Shown piece after piece: positions 7,984 through 14,957 of a DNA stretch of 21,680 nt. The stretch is from a virus. The notes beneath the pieces were generated by a model. That model saw only the letters and a list, made by a program, of their open reading frames with translations, searched no databases and was not told the DNA's origin. The stretch covers positions 1 to 21,680 of the IMG/VR virus record IMGVR_UViG_3300008116_001123; one strand, given 5' to 3'. A program made the translations under genes and the position numbers. How positions within the stretch are numbered: the stretch's first letter is position 1; the number at the start of each line of letters is the position of its first letter.

Positions 7984-8086
7984 ATGCTCTTGCCATACTA
8001 TCTACATTTGAACAAGGTTTCCCAGTCTCTCCACAATAAGGGCACTTTACATCAGGTGGATCATTAGGATACTTAAACTTACTCAT
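7946..8086 (-). CDS. Small protein with a CPYC motif, unknown function
   Basis: A 46-aa frame. Its ATG (8086) shares bases with the TGA stop of the upstream gene (ATGA overlap), which suggests translational coupling. The sequence contains KCPYCGETGKPC, then a basic tail (ARGACKKKHDK). The two close cysteine pairs suggest a small zinc-binding fold. It is similar in style to zinc-binding stubs found beside HNH proteins, but I do not recognise a family. Its 3' end contains a GATAAATA box and overlaps the annotated start of the HNH gene. Confidence 0.6.
   Translation of the reverse strand: MSKFKYPNDPPDVKCPYCGETGKPCSNVDSMARAYARGACKKKHDK
7947..7954 (-). promoter_or_regulatory. Candidate late promoter box GATAAATA
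   Basis: GATAAATA overlaps the stop codon of the 46-aa gene. It would only serve the HNH gene if translation starts at the internal ATG 7926. Confidence 0.35.
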
Positions 8087-8391
8087 ACAATGACAGGTTG
8101 CTGTTTACCCTCTGGAAGTTTGATCTGAGGCAATTTATCTGGTTCACGAACCTCCCAAGAACCACCAACACCACCATCCATATTTACTACGATCTCATTG
8201 GTTGGCAATGCCTTAGGAATCTCAACATCAATCACTGGACTCATGAGTGTTTTATTTTTTACAATTTCACGATTTGGTCCGTCTAGATGCATCATCATTC
8301 TTGCATCTTCAAAATTACCACAATCACAAATTTTTTTATGAGTTCTTTTTTCTCTTACTGAAAAATAATCTTCACTATTGTACTTGTTCAT
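8083..8391 (-). CDS. Hypothetical protein, 102 aa
   Basis: I do not recognise a family. It is hydrophilic, with a CDCGNF motif near residue 22 (possibly half a metal site), then a GGVGGSWEVREPDKLPQIKLPE segment whose Pro/Lys/Glu-rich end is probably extended. There is no signal peptide or membrane segment. The start ATG (8391) overlaps the end of the upstream gene by 17 nt, and its stop overlaps the next ATG. It belongs to a tight run of four small genes between the 1013-aa virion gene and the HNH gene. Confidence 0.65.
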   Translation of the reverse strand: MNKYNSEDYFSVREKRTHKKICDCGNFEDARMMMHLDGPNREIVKNKTLMSPVIDVEIPKALPTNEIVVNMDGGVGGSWEVREPDKLPQIKLPEGKQQPVIV

Positions 8392-8650
8392 GATGTTGCT
8401 TCAGATCTGGATTTGACTGAGATGAAATTACAGGATTGCGACTACGATTTTTAATAACAATAAAAGAATCGTTCTGATAAGTTACAGATCCAAATGGTTT
8501 TGCCCACTTTGGATTTGCATCTGGATGAGTAGATGTTCCTGTATACGCTACACCACCTACCTCAACACGAATATCATCGTATGAATCCCAATTTAATTCT
8601 TGAAGAGCAATGGCAAGTTGTCCCAACCAAGGAGACGGTTTCTTACCCAT
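8375..8650 (-). CDS. Hypothetical protein, 91 aa
   Basis: Unknown family. I prefer ATG 8650 (MGKKPSPWLGQL): it overlaps the stop of the upstream 50-aa gene (ATGGGTAA), an AGAAGAGAA purine run lies just before it, and the longer version from GTG 8752 would read through that whole upstream gene in another frame. Visible segments are a Trp-containing amphipathic N-terminus (LGQLAIALQELNWDSYDDI), a GGVAYTG turn, FGSVTYQNDSFIVI strands and a His/Gln-rich tail. It is probably a small soluble alpha/beta protein. No function is inferred. Confidence 0.6.
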   Translation of the reverse strand: MGKKPSPWLGQLAIALQELNWDSYDDIRVEVGGVAYTGTSTHPDANPKWAKPFGSVTYQNDSFIVIKNRSRNPVISSQSNPDLKQHHEQVQ

Positions 8651-8795
8651 CACATTCTCTTCTGGTTCTAGATTTCCAATCATCGTATGTTTCATTCTTC
8701 TGATCATTATAACGTGAATTTTGCAATATGTAAAGTTGTGGCCAAGTATCACGAATGATCTCGGCCAACTTATAAGGAGTTTCAGATGTAATCAT
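8643..8795 (-). CDS. Small hypothetical protein, 50 aa
   Basis: A short frame starting at ATG 8795 (MITSETPYKLAEIIRDTWP), eight bases after the stop of the 1013-aa gene. The N-terminal half looks like an amphipathic helix; the rest is charged (YDDWKSRTRRECDG). It ends inside the start of the next gene with an 8-base overlap, a typical coupled phage arrangement. I do not recognise a family. Support is its position, the overlap and a protein-like composition. Confidence 0.5.
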   Translation of the reverse strand: MITSETPYKLAEIIRDTWPQLYILQNSRYNDQKNETYDDWKSRTRRECDG

Positions 8796-8803
8796 TTAGT
8801 ATG

Positions 8804-11800
8804 TTATGCTTGTGCTTCAGTCCAGGATAGACGTGCAAAGATTTTTGCATCACCACCCTCAAGAGTATTCGCAATAATTGCTAACACATCAGGTCCATCT
8901 GGATAAGGTGCTGAATTTACAGGTGCTCCACCACCACCCAGAATAGAATTACCCAAATCTCTAAGTTGAGTAAGATCCAGAGAGTTTACACCAGTTCCGA
9001 CAAAAAATCCAGAGATAACTTCTCCACCTGTAACAGTAACGGGTCCTGTTGCCGAGTGAATTTGTGCCAATGATGAATTCACAACGTTTGCAGCACCACC
9101 AACAGCATTTGTCCAGTTTGCGGCAGTTGAAATCCCAACAGGATTCAAAATAGCCTGAACGAGAAGTCTCTTATCAGAACTAATATCAAGTGCTCTCAGA
9201 GTTAACTGCATTCGATTGACAAGTTCTCTTGTTCCAAAAATACCAGTCTGACCATTATCGACAGATGGTGCCACTCGAATTGCAAGAAGCAAACTTCTTG
9301 CTCCCTTACCACTAAGGGTAACTTCGTTTGACTGACCAAATGTAAAGATCAGAGATTTGTCATCATCAAATCTACCATCCATCATTACAGAAGTACCCCA
9401 GTGTGAAATGGTTGGACCAAAAGTTGGATAGGCAAGTTCAACAGCAGCTGCTGCACCAGGATTATTTGAGTCATAAGTAAATGCCTGTCCAGTATTAGCA
9501 CCCATTGCTGGGAATGTTACAACACCTGCAGTAATTGGTCCAGTTGCTGCTTGGGATAGTGTAATGGCAGTCGGTGATGTAATTGCAGAAATCCATGTTC
9601 CGTCTGGAAAACTTGGATGGACTGCTCTCATACCAATTTGAAGGTTGGCAGTGGATCCTACTGCAGTGCAAGAGTTTGATCCTTGAGTAACTGTTAGAGT
9701 TACTGCCCCACCAGCTTTTGCTCTGCTAACTTGAGTAAACGCTGTAGTTCCAATGCCAGCATAATTTATATACTCATAAGTTTCTGCATCACGAATAACA
9801 AGTGTTCCTGTTGGTGGAAATCCAGCAGTGGTTGTAACACCAATAAATGTTTCCGAAGTACCAACACTTCTATTAATTTGAGTTGTTGGTGGAACTGCCT
9901 GAGATTCATAACGAGCTGGCAAATTACCAGATCTCATATATGCTTCGGTATTAATATTATTATTTGCTATCTTATGACAATAAAGAACATTTCCATCTGG
10001 ACCACGAAGACCATATCTAATAAATCCTGCACCATACCATGAATAATCAATATACCACATTTGCATCTTACCAAGATCAAGAGTCATCCCCGATGGTCCA
10101 GTACCATTAAGTTTATCAATATTCCACTCTGATTGTGGAACTCTTAGATTAATAGTTTCAGATATATTGACATAATCTGCATTGGCACCACGATATGATG
10201 GAGAGATTGTCAATGATGTATCATTTGCAATATCAATGACACGATATGATTGTCCACGAATAACAACATAACTACCAATCTGTAATTGTTTTGAAAAGAA
10301 AGTTGGGAATGAAGAATTTGTTTGAGTTATTGTATTTGTGTTTTGTACTACACTAACTTTTCCAGAAAGTTGGAAAGTTGAACTTCTACGGACTGCATAA
10401 AGTTGTTGTCCATCATACTCAAAATACATTCCATTTTGTTCATCAAAAATGCCGAGTCTATTTGTAGCACCATACCAATTTGTTACGGTTACATAAGGAG
10501 TTCCACCAGTTGCAACTGTTGTAGCAGCTCCGATTGGTAAAGAATATTGGAAAGAATTATATCCAGTAACAGAAGTAATCGTGTAATTTCCATTATATGC
10601 AGTTTGAGCAGATCCTGTAATTGATATATTTGTACCAGGTTGGATATTATGCTGTTCTTTTGTAATGACATTTACAGTTGATCCAGCACTTACTCCAGTA
10701 GCACTAATAGAATCAATTTGTAAGTTTGGTCTTAGAATTGTACCAGAACTTACTTGAATGCCTTTACCAGACTGATAACGGAAATATCTTCTCGTCTGTC
10801 TGACCATTGTTTCAAAATTTCCATTGGCATTTGATGAGAAAATAACTCCACCATCATATGGTCTATGCAATACATTCCCCTGAGGAATAACATAAATTTC
10901 TCCACCACTTACAGTACCAGTTGGAATTGGATTTGTTGAAATAGCAACTTGGAATGCTCTGGCACTGCTAACACCAACAATTGAGAAAGATCCGTTAGGT
11001 GGATTAGTCGTTGCAGTTGTACCCCTAATTGCAACGTTGTTGCCAATTGCTAGTCCATGAGGAACTGTGGTAAAGAACGTTACAATTCCTGTTCCTGAAT
11101 ATTGAACTGCTGTTGGAGTTGATCCAATTCTAGCAGAGGTAAAGAGTAGAGCACTAGAAATTCCAGTTTTATTCGTATCAAAGATATTGGTAATGTTTGT
11201 AGTATTGGTCTGAGTTGCTGTATAAGTAAATATTGTATTTCCTGCACCACTTACAGATTCAACAATAAAATTGCCATTAGCAGGAGATAAGAACGTATCG
11301 GTAATGTTAACTGGAGTTCCAACAGAAGGAGCAGCACCAGCAAGTCCAACTCTTACGGTTCTAGAATTTGTTAAGAATTCAATAAAGTTAATTCCAGTAA
11401 TATTAATTGGAGATGAGAAAGCAAAAGGTCTCTGATTAATTAATGCAAGATTTTCCCATTTCGTAGTTTGAGATCCATATTCAAAGTCAGTATCAATGAG
11501 TGCTTGTGGAGTTGATACTCTTAACTTATTAACAGGATCAGTATACTCCTCCGATGGCATAAATCTTTCATTATAGTCATCAAAGATAATGGCAAGTTTA
11601 TCACTATCCGACATTGAAGTCGTATTAAACTGCAGTGTTATTTCAGTTGTATTTGCATTTGCAGCACCTGATGTTGTATAAGCAGTTGCTTTTAAAGTTG
11701 AATCAGTAAAATTATAAATTATTTGGTTTGTAGTTACGTTGGTGATAAGTACAAGTCTTTCCCTAGGGATAACTCTAGGAATGATAATTTTTTTCGATGC

Positions 11801-11845
11801 GGGAATAAATGTATATCCAGTTTCCAGTACTACCTTTCTTGCCAT
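8804..11845 (-). CDS. Large virion structural protein of the cyanomyovirus type, 1013 aa
   Basis: It starts at ATG 11845, 22 nt after a perfect TATAAATA box. The N-terminus (LETGYTFIPASKKIIIPRVI, then LVLITNVTTNQIIYNF) is of a kind I associate with a conserved large virion protein of cyanomyoviruses. The body is Ser/Thr/Gly/Asn-rich beta structure. It includes repeated loops of the form HGL..GNNVAIRGT...NGSFSIVGV (about residues 260-295) and HNIQPGTNISITGS...YNGNYTITSV (about 395-430), then a Trp/Tyr-rich segment (MWYIDYSWYGAGFIRYGLRG), an EYINYAGIGTT segment, and a C-terminal region with ALDISSDKRLLVQAILNP. There are no membrane helices. I infer a structural or baseplate-associated role; the exact position in the virion is unknown. 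It follows the psbD terminator directly. Confidence 0.75.
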   Translation of the reverse strand: MARKVVLETGYTFIPASKKIIIPRVIPRERLVLITNVTTNQIIYNFTDSTLKATAYTTSGAANANTTEITLQFNTTSMSDSDKLAIIFDDYNERFMPSEEYTDPVNKLRVSTPQALIDTDFEYGSQTTKWENLALINQRPFAFSSPINITGINFIEFLTNSRTVRVGLAGAAPSVGTPVNITDTFLSPANGNFIVESVSGAGNTIFTYTATQTNTTNITNIFDTNKTGISSALLFTSARIGSTPTAVQYSGTGIVTFFTTVPHGLAIGNNVAIRGTTATTNPPNGSFSIVGVSSARAFQVAISTNPIPTGTVSGGEIYVIPQGNVLHRPYDGGVIFSSNANGNFETMVRQTRRYFRYQSGKGIQVSSGTILRPNLQIDSISATGVSAGSTVNVITKEQHNIQPGTNISITGSAQTAYNGNYTITSVTGYNSFQYSLPIGAATTVATGGTPYVTVTNWYGATNRLGIFDEQNGMYFEYDGQQLYAVRRSSTFQLSGKVSVVQNTNTITQTNSSFPTFFSKQLQIGSYVVIRGQSYRVIDIANDTSLTISPSYRGANADYVNISETINLRVPQSEWNIDKLNGTGPSGMTLDLGKMQMWYIDYSWYGAGFIRYGLRGPDGNVLYCHKIANNNINTEAYMRSGNLPARYESQAVPPTTQINRSVGTSETFIGVTTTAGFPPTGTLVIRDAETYEYINYAGIGTTAFTQVSRAKAGGAVTLTVTQGSNSCTAVGSTANLQIGMRAVHPSFPDGTWISAITSPTAITLSQAATGPITAGVVTFPAMGANTGQAFTYDSNNPGAAAAVELAYPTFGPTISHWGTSVMMDGRFDDDKSLIFTFGQSNEVTLSGKGARSLLLAIRVAPSVDNGQTGIFGTRELVNRMQLTLRALDISSDKRLLVQAILNPVGISTAANWTNAVGGAANVVNSSLAQIHSATGPVTVTGGEVISGFFVGTGVNSLDLTQLRDLGNSILGGGGAPVNSAPYPDGPDVLAIIANTLEGGDAKIFARLSWTEAQA

Positions 11846-11866
11846 GATTAGCGAACACTTTTTTTC

Positions 11867-11874
11867 TATTTATA
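11867..11874 (-). promoter_or_regulatory. T4-type late promoter TATAAATA
   Basis: Perfect TATAAATA on the minus strand, 22 nt from the ATG at 11845. Its first T is the end of the T-run of the psbD terminator. No Shine-Dalgarno motif is seen in the short leader. Confidence 0.8.
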
Positions 11875-11895
11875 AAAAAAGGGGGGTGTCCCCCC
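11874..11895 (-). terminator. Rho-independent terminator after psbD
   Basis: Six G:C pairs around an ACA loop (11881-11895) followed on the minus strand by seven T. It begins six bases after the psbD stop and runs into the next late promoter. Confidence 0.9.
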
Positions 11896-11900
11896 GATTT

Positions 11901-12962
11901 TTATAGTGCATTTCCGCGAGGCAAAACTTCCTCTGGGAACACAAAGTTCTCATGAGGTTGATCTACTGGAGCCATCCAAGCACGAAGACCTTCATTAAGG
12001 AGGATATTCTTTGTGTAGAAAGTTTCAAACTCAGGGTCTTCTGCCGCTCTAATTTCCTGACTCACAAAATCGTAAGCACGAAGGTTAAGAGCCAAGCCAA
12101 TAATACCAATGGAAGAAGTCCAGAGGCCCATAACTGGGACGAAGAGCATAAAGAAATGAAGCCAACGCTTGTTACTAAAAGCAATGCCGAATATCTGCGA
12201 CCAAAAACGGTTCGCAGTAACCATTGAATAAGTCTCTTCCTCTTGAGTCGGTTCAAATGCTTTGAAAGTGTTCGCTTGATTGCCATCTTCGAATAATGTG
12301 TTTTCTACAGTAGCTCCGTGAATCGCACAGAGCAGTGCTCCTCCCAGTATACCAGCAACTCCCATCATATGGAAGGGGTTGAGGGTCCAGTTGTGGAAAC
12401 CTTGTAGGAACAGAAGGAACCTGAAGATTGCTGCCACACCAAACGATGGAGCAAAGAACCAACTGGATTGTCCCAGAGGATACATCAGGAAGACACTGAC
12501 GAAGACTGCAATAGGACCAGAGAACGCAATGGCATTGTAGGGTCTGATGCCCACCAGGCGGGCGATCTCAAACTGCCTGAGCATGAATCCAATCAGACTA
12601 AAGGCCCCGTGGAGCGCCACAAAAGGCCAGAGTCCCCCAAGTTGGAACCACCTGACGATATCCCCTTGAGCCTCAGGACCCCAGAGAAGAAGAAGAGAAT
12701 GACCCATAGAATCTGCTGGAGTACTAACTGCCGCAGTAAGAAAGTTTGCACCCTCAAGATAGGAACTTGCCAACCCATGAGTATACCAACTCGTAACGAA
12801 AGTTGTCCCAGTAAGCCAACCACCAAGAGCAAGGTAAGCAGTGGGAAAAAGAAGAAGTCCAGACCAGCCAACAAAAACGAAACGATCTCTCTTAAGCCAA
12901 TCGTCCAAGACATCAAACCATCCTCTCTGTGAAATTGGTTGTGAAAGTGTAGAAGAAGTCAT
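11901..12962 (-). CDS. psbD: Photosystem II reaction-centre protein D2
   Basis: A 353-aa protein, full length for D2 (usually 352). It keeps the redox tyrosine Y161, the chlorophyll ligand H198 and the non-heme iron ligands H215 and H269, with H190 beside the redox tyrosine, all offset by +1 from usual numbering. The conserved end ([16 protein letters not shown]) is intact. Five membrane helices are expected. In the phage it likely replenishes D2 in the host thylakoid during infection, paired with D1. AGGAGG lies only 2 nt before the ATG; a CTAAATA late-type box is at 12984-12990. Base composition looks richer in G+C than the flanking virion genes, which fits a host origin. The gene ends at a strong terminator. 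Confidence 0.98.
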   Translation of the reverse strand: MTSSTLSQPISQRGWFDVLDDWLKRDRFVFVGWSGLLLFPTAYLALGGWLTGTTFVTSWYTHGLASSYLEGANFLTAAVSTPADSMGHSLLLLWGPEAQGDIVRWFQLGGLWPFVALHGAFSLIGFMLRQFEIARLVGIRPYNAIAFSGPIAVFVSVFLMYPLGQSSWFFAPSFGVAAIFRFLLFLQGFHNWTLNPFHMMGVAGILGGALLCAIHGATVENTLFEDGNQANTFKAFEPTQEEETYSMVTANRFWSQIFGIAFSNKRWLHFFMLFVPVMGLWTSSIGIIGLALNLRAYDFVSQEIRAAEDPEFETFYTKNILLNEGLRAWMAPVDQPHENFVFPEEVLPRGNAL

Positions 12963-12964
12963 AG

Positions 12965-12970
12965 CCTCCT
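12965..12970 (-). promoter_or_regulatory. Shine-Dalgarno of psbD
   Basis: AGGAGG with only two bases (CT) before the ATG. This is a very strong motif at a shorter than usual spacing. Confidence 0.7.
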
Positions 12971-12983
12971 GTGTTATTTCTCA

Positions 12984-12990
12984 TATTTAG
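12984..12990 (-). promoter_or_regulatory. Late-type promoter box CTAAATA for psbD
   Basis: CTAAATA, the cyanophage variant of the T4 late box, 22 nt before the psbD ATG in the 61-nt gap after the nuclease gene. Confidence 0.65.
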
Positions 12991-13023
12991 TTTACAATAC
13001 TTCATAAAAGAAGTCAATGAGTA

Positions 13024-13455
13024 TTACTGCTTATGCCGATCAAGGTAAAGTATAAACTCGGAAAAAAGACTCGCATCATCATACGCCTGCCCCAATATCA
13101 TATTACATCTTCTACAAAGTAATTGACGAACCTTTCCAGTTTTATGGTCATGATCTACGCAAAGTTTTTTCCACTTACCATCACCAGGTTTTTTGCAAGT
13201 AGCACAAAGACCATTTTGAACCTCATACATTTCTTGATGTTCTTGAAGAGTTATACCATAGTTTCTCTTTAAGTCATTATTTCTTGTGCGCTCTGGATTT
13301 TCTTGATGTCGTGCTTTCACCCTCGCCTTATCACACTCTTTACAAGCAGAGTGCCTCCTCCCTGTCTTTTTATCACGCATATAAAACTCTGTAATGTGCT
13401 TCTCAACATCACAGGTCATACAAGTTCTATACAGGTCGGAGTATAGTTTAGTCAT
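13024..13455 (-). CDS. Endonuclease VII-type free-standing homing endonuclease
   Basis: A 143-aa protein. The N-terminal part has a zinc ribbon (C12xxC15, C38xxC41). The C-terminal part has the recombination endonuclease VII signature: C84xxC87, then VDHDHKTGKVRQLLC with C114xxC117, and NMILGQAYDD. The DHDH motif supplies the metal and catalytic residues. It lies between intron-bearing psbA and psbD, the position of F-CphI in cyanophage S-PM2, which is reported to cut intronless psbA at the intron site. I infer the same partnership here; cleavage specificity cannot be read from sequence. It has its own TATAAATA box (13479-13486) and no clear ribosome site. The alternative role, a Holliday-junction resolvase like T4 gp49, is less likely given the N-terminal zinc ribbon and the location. 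Confidence 0.85.
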   Translation of the reverse strand: MTKLYSDLYRTCMTCDVEKHITEFYMRDKKTGRRHSACKECDKARVKARHQENPERTRNNDLKRNYGITLQEHQEMYEVQNGLCATCKKPGDGKWKKLCVDHDHKTGKVRQLLCRRCNMILGQAYDDASLFSEFILYLDRHKQ

Positions 13456-13478
13456 TCGTGTTTTCTTTCGTGCTTAAT

Positions 13479-13486
13479 TATTTATA
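13479..13486 (-). promoter_or_regulatory. T4-type late promoter TATAAATA
   Basis: Perfect box 23 nt before the nuclease ATG at 13455. It abuts the T-run of the psbA terminator. Confidence 0.8.
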
Positions 13487-13510
13487 AAAAAAGGAACTCC
13501 GAAGAGTTCC
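13486..13510 (-). terminator. Rho-independent terminator after psbA
   Basis: GGAACTC / GAGTTCC stem with a TTCG tetraloop (13493-13510) and a run of seven T on the minus strand, 12 nt after the psbA exon 2 stop. On the plus strand the stem is followed by a T-rich stretch, so it may also work in the other direction. Confidence 0.9.
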
Positions 13511-13521
13511 CCTTTATTATA

Positions 13522-14733
13522 TCACCCGATGGTTGGAGCAGTCAAGGCAACAGGAGTTGCTTCGGCAGCGGCAAGATCAAGTGGGAAGTTGTGAGCATTC
13601 CTTCTGTTTTAACCTCTGTCACCAGAGGGAGCGGACTATATCATCACTCATAAGAGTGTCGGACGCTAGTGGCGTATTACGGATGAAGCGTCATCCACCG
13701 CCTAGTCTCTGAACCTTCCTTACACGCTTGCAAGGCTTGGCTGCTGATTGTCTACAAGAGAGTTCCAGCAATTCATCCGATTTAACGAGCGCCATGCGTT
13801 CACAAAACGCTCGTGCATTACCTCCATTCCTAGACCAGCACGGTTGAGAACATCAGCCCAGGTGTTCAGAACACGACCCTGAGAATCCAGAATCGACTGG
13901 TTGAAGTTGAAGCCGTTGAGGTTGAAGGCCATCGTGGAAACACCAAGAGCAGTGAACCAGATGCCAACTACAGGCCATGCAGCAAGGAAGAAGTGAAGTG
14001 AACGAGAGTTGTTGAATGATGCATACTGGAAGATCAGACGACCAAAGTATCCATGAGCAGCAACAATGTTATAGGTCTCTTCTTCTTGACCAAACTTGTA
14101 CCCATAGTTCTGTGACTCATTCTCAGTGGTTTCACGAACCAGTGAGGAAGTAACTAGAGAACCATGCATAGCAGAGAACAGAGAACCACCAAACACACCA
14201 GCAACTCCAAGCATGTGGAAGGGGTGCATCAGGATGTTGTGCTCTGCCTGGAACACAAGCATGTAGTTAAAAGTACCACTGATACCCAGAGGCATTGCAT
14301 CAGAGAAAGAACCCTGACCAAAAGGATACACCAGGAATACTGCACTCGCAGCAGCAACAGGTGCAGAGTAAGCAACACAGATCCAAGGACGCATACCCAA
14401 ACGATAGGAAAGTTCCCACTCACGACCCATATAAGCATAGATGCCGATGAGGAAGTGGAAGACGACCAGTTGGAAAGGTCCGCCGTTGTAAAGCCACTCA
14501 TCTAGGGAAGCAGCTTCCCAGATGGGGTAAAAGTGCAGTCCAATAGCATTGGACGAAGGAATCACAGCACCAGAGATGATGTTGTTTCCGTACATGAGTG
14601 AACCAGCAACGGGTTCACGGATCATCAGAACGCCAAACCAACCCACATAGAGGCGGTTATCAGTGCTGGTGACCCATTGGCAGAATTGTTCCCAAGTATT
14701 CGATTGTCGTTGTTGAGCGATTGAAGCAGTCAT
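13522..14733 (-). CDS. psbA: Photosystem II protein D1, split by a group I intron; carries a 25-residue internal deletion
   Basis: Exon 1 is 14733-13807 (309 codons) and exon 2 is 13599-13522 (25 codons plus TGA). Spliced, they give 334 aa. Exon 2 restores the normal D1 end ([13 protein letters not shown]...TAPTIG), with ligands H337 and D342 and the processing residue A344 in D1 numbering. Unspliced reading instead runs 27 codons into the intron and stops at 13720, giving a false 337-aa product. Visible D1 features are [45 protein letters not shown] and MEVMHER (H332, E333). LMI at 36-38 is joined directly to REPVAG at 64: residues 39-63 are absent, removing most of helix A and Asp61. D1 is normally about 359-360 aa. 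No ribosome site is seen before the ATG. Confidence 0.93.
13600..13806 (-). ncRNA. Group I self-splicing intron in psbA (207 nt, no ORF)
   Basis: The core elements are readable on the minus strand: P AATTGCTGGAA (13763-13773), Q AATCAGCAGCCAAG (13736-13749), R TCAGAGACTA (13703-13712) and S GATATAGTCC (13633-13642). R and S give P7 (GACTA/TAGTC). The exon end ACGAGCGT pairs with the guide GCGCTCGT (13785-13792) over eight pairs ending in the U.G wobble that marks the 5' splice site. The last intron base is G. GCAT just before the guide can pair with ATGC of exon 2 (P10). A CTCTG-GTGA-CAGAG hairpin (13614-13627) fits P9 with a GNRA loop, and CACTC/GAGTG (13645-13658) fits P8. S-PM2 psbA is reported to have an intron of about 212 nt. 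Confidence 0.95.
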
Positions 14734-14785
14734 TGTTAGTAAAAGAAAAGTAAGACCATCAGGGAAATGGTGGTGTTACTATGCT

Positions 14786-14804
14786 CCCCGCACCCTCAGC
14801 GGGG
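14786..14804 (-). promoter_or_regulatory. GC-rich hairpin in the psbA leader
   Basis: CCCCGC / GCGGGG stem with a 7-nt loop, about 50 nt before the psbA ATG. It is not followed by a T-run on the minus strand, so it is not a terminator. It may stabilise the mRNA 5' end or control translation. Confidence 0.5.
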
Positions 14805-14817
14805 ATATGAGAGACGT

Positions 14818-14825
14818 GATTTATA
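14818..14825 (-). promoter_or_regulatory. Possible second promoter box TATAAATC in the psbA leader
   Basis: It differs from the late consensus only at the last base and lies 85 nt before the psbA ATG. It sits at the foot of a second possible hairpin, ACACCC / GGGTGT (14825-14852). Confidence 0.3.
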
Positions 14826-14897
14826 CACCCATAGGTCTCGGTTAGCGGGTGTGTGACAATGTTAAGAATTATGAGAAATCCGTAACATTTGTTTACC

Positions 14898-14905
14898 TAT
14901 TTATA
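14898..14905 (-). promoter_or_regulatory. T4-type late promoter TATAAATA for psbA
   Basis: Perfect box 165 nt before the psbA ATG, giving an unusually long leader for this window. It lies just after the terminator of the upstream operon. Confidence 0.75.
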
Positions 14906-14912
14906 ATACTAC

Positions 14913-14938
14913 AAAAAAACCACCCTGTCAAGGGTGGT
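14913..14938 (-). terminator. Rho-independent terminator of the upstream virion operon
   Basis: ACCACCCT / AGGGTGGT stem with a 4-nt loop (14919-14938), then seven T on the minus strand. It lies about 20 nt after the stop of the 77-aa gene and 8 nt before the psbA late promoter. Confidence 0.9.
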
Positions 14939-14957
14939 GGACAGTTTGGAAATTGGT

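Noticed and set aside
8375-8752. 125-aa version of the hypothetical gene starting at GTG 8752
   Set aside because: It would overlap almost all of the 50-aa gene in another frame, while ATG 8650 forms a typical stop/start overlap with a purine-rich site before it.
12468-12932. Plus-strand ORF opposite psbD
   Set aside because: It lies wholly antisense to a highly conserved gene, is Lys/Arg/Ser-rich without a fold, and has no ribosome site. The same reasoning removes the other plus-strand frames opposite the fibre genes, psbA and virion genes.
13720-14733. psbA as a simple 337-aa gene with a divergent C-terminus
   Set aside because: The last 28 residues are intron sequence read through. The true C-terminal exon and a full group I core are present downstream.
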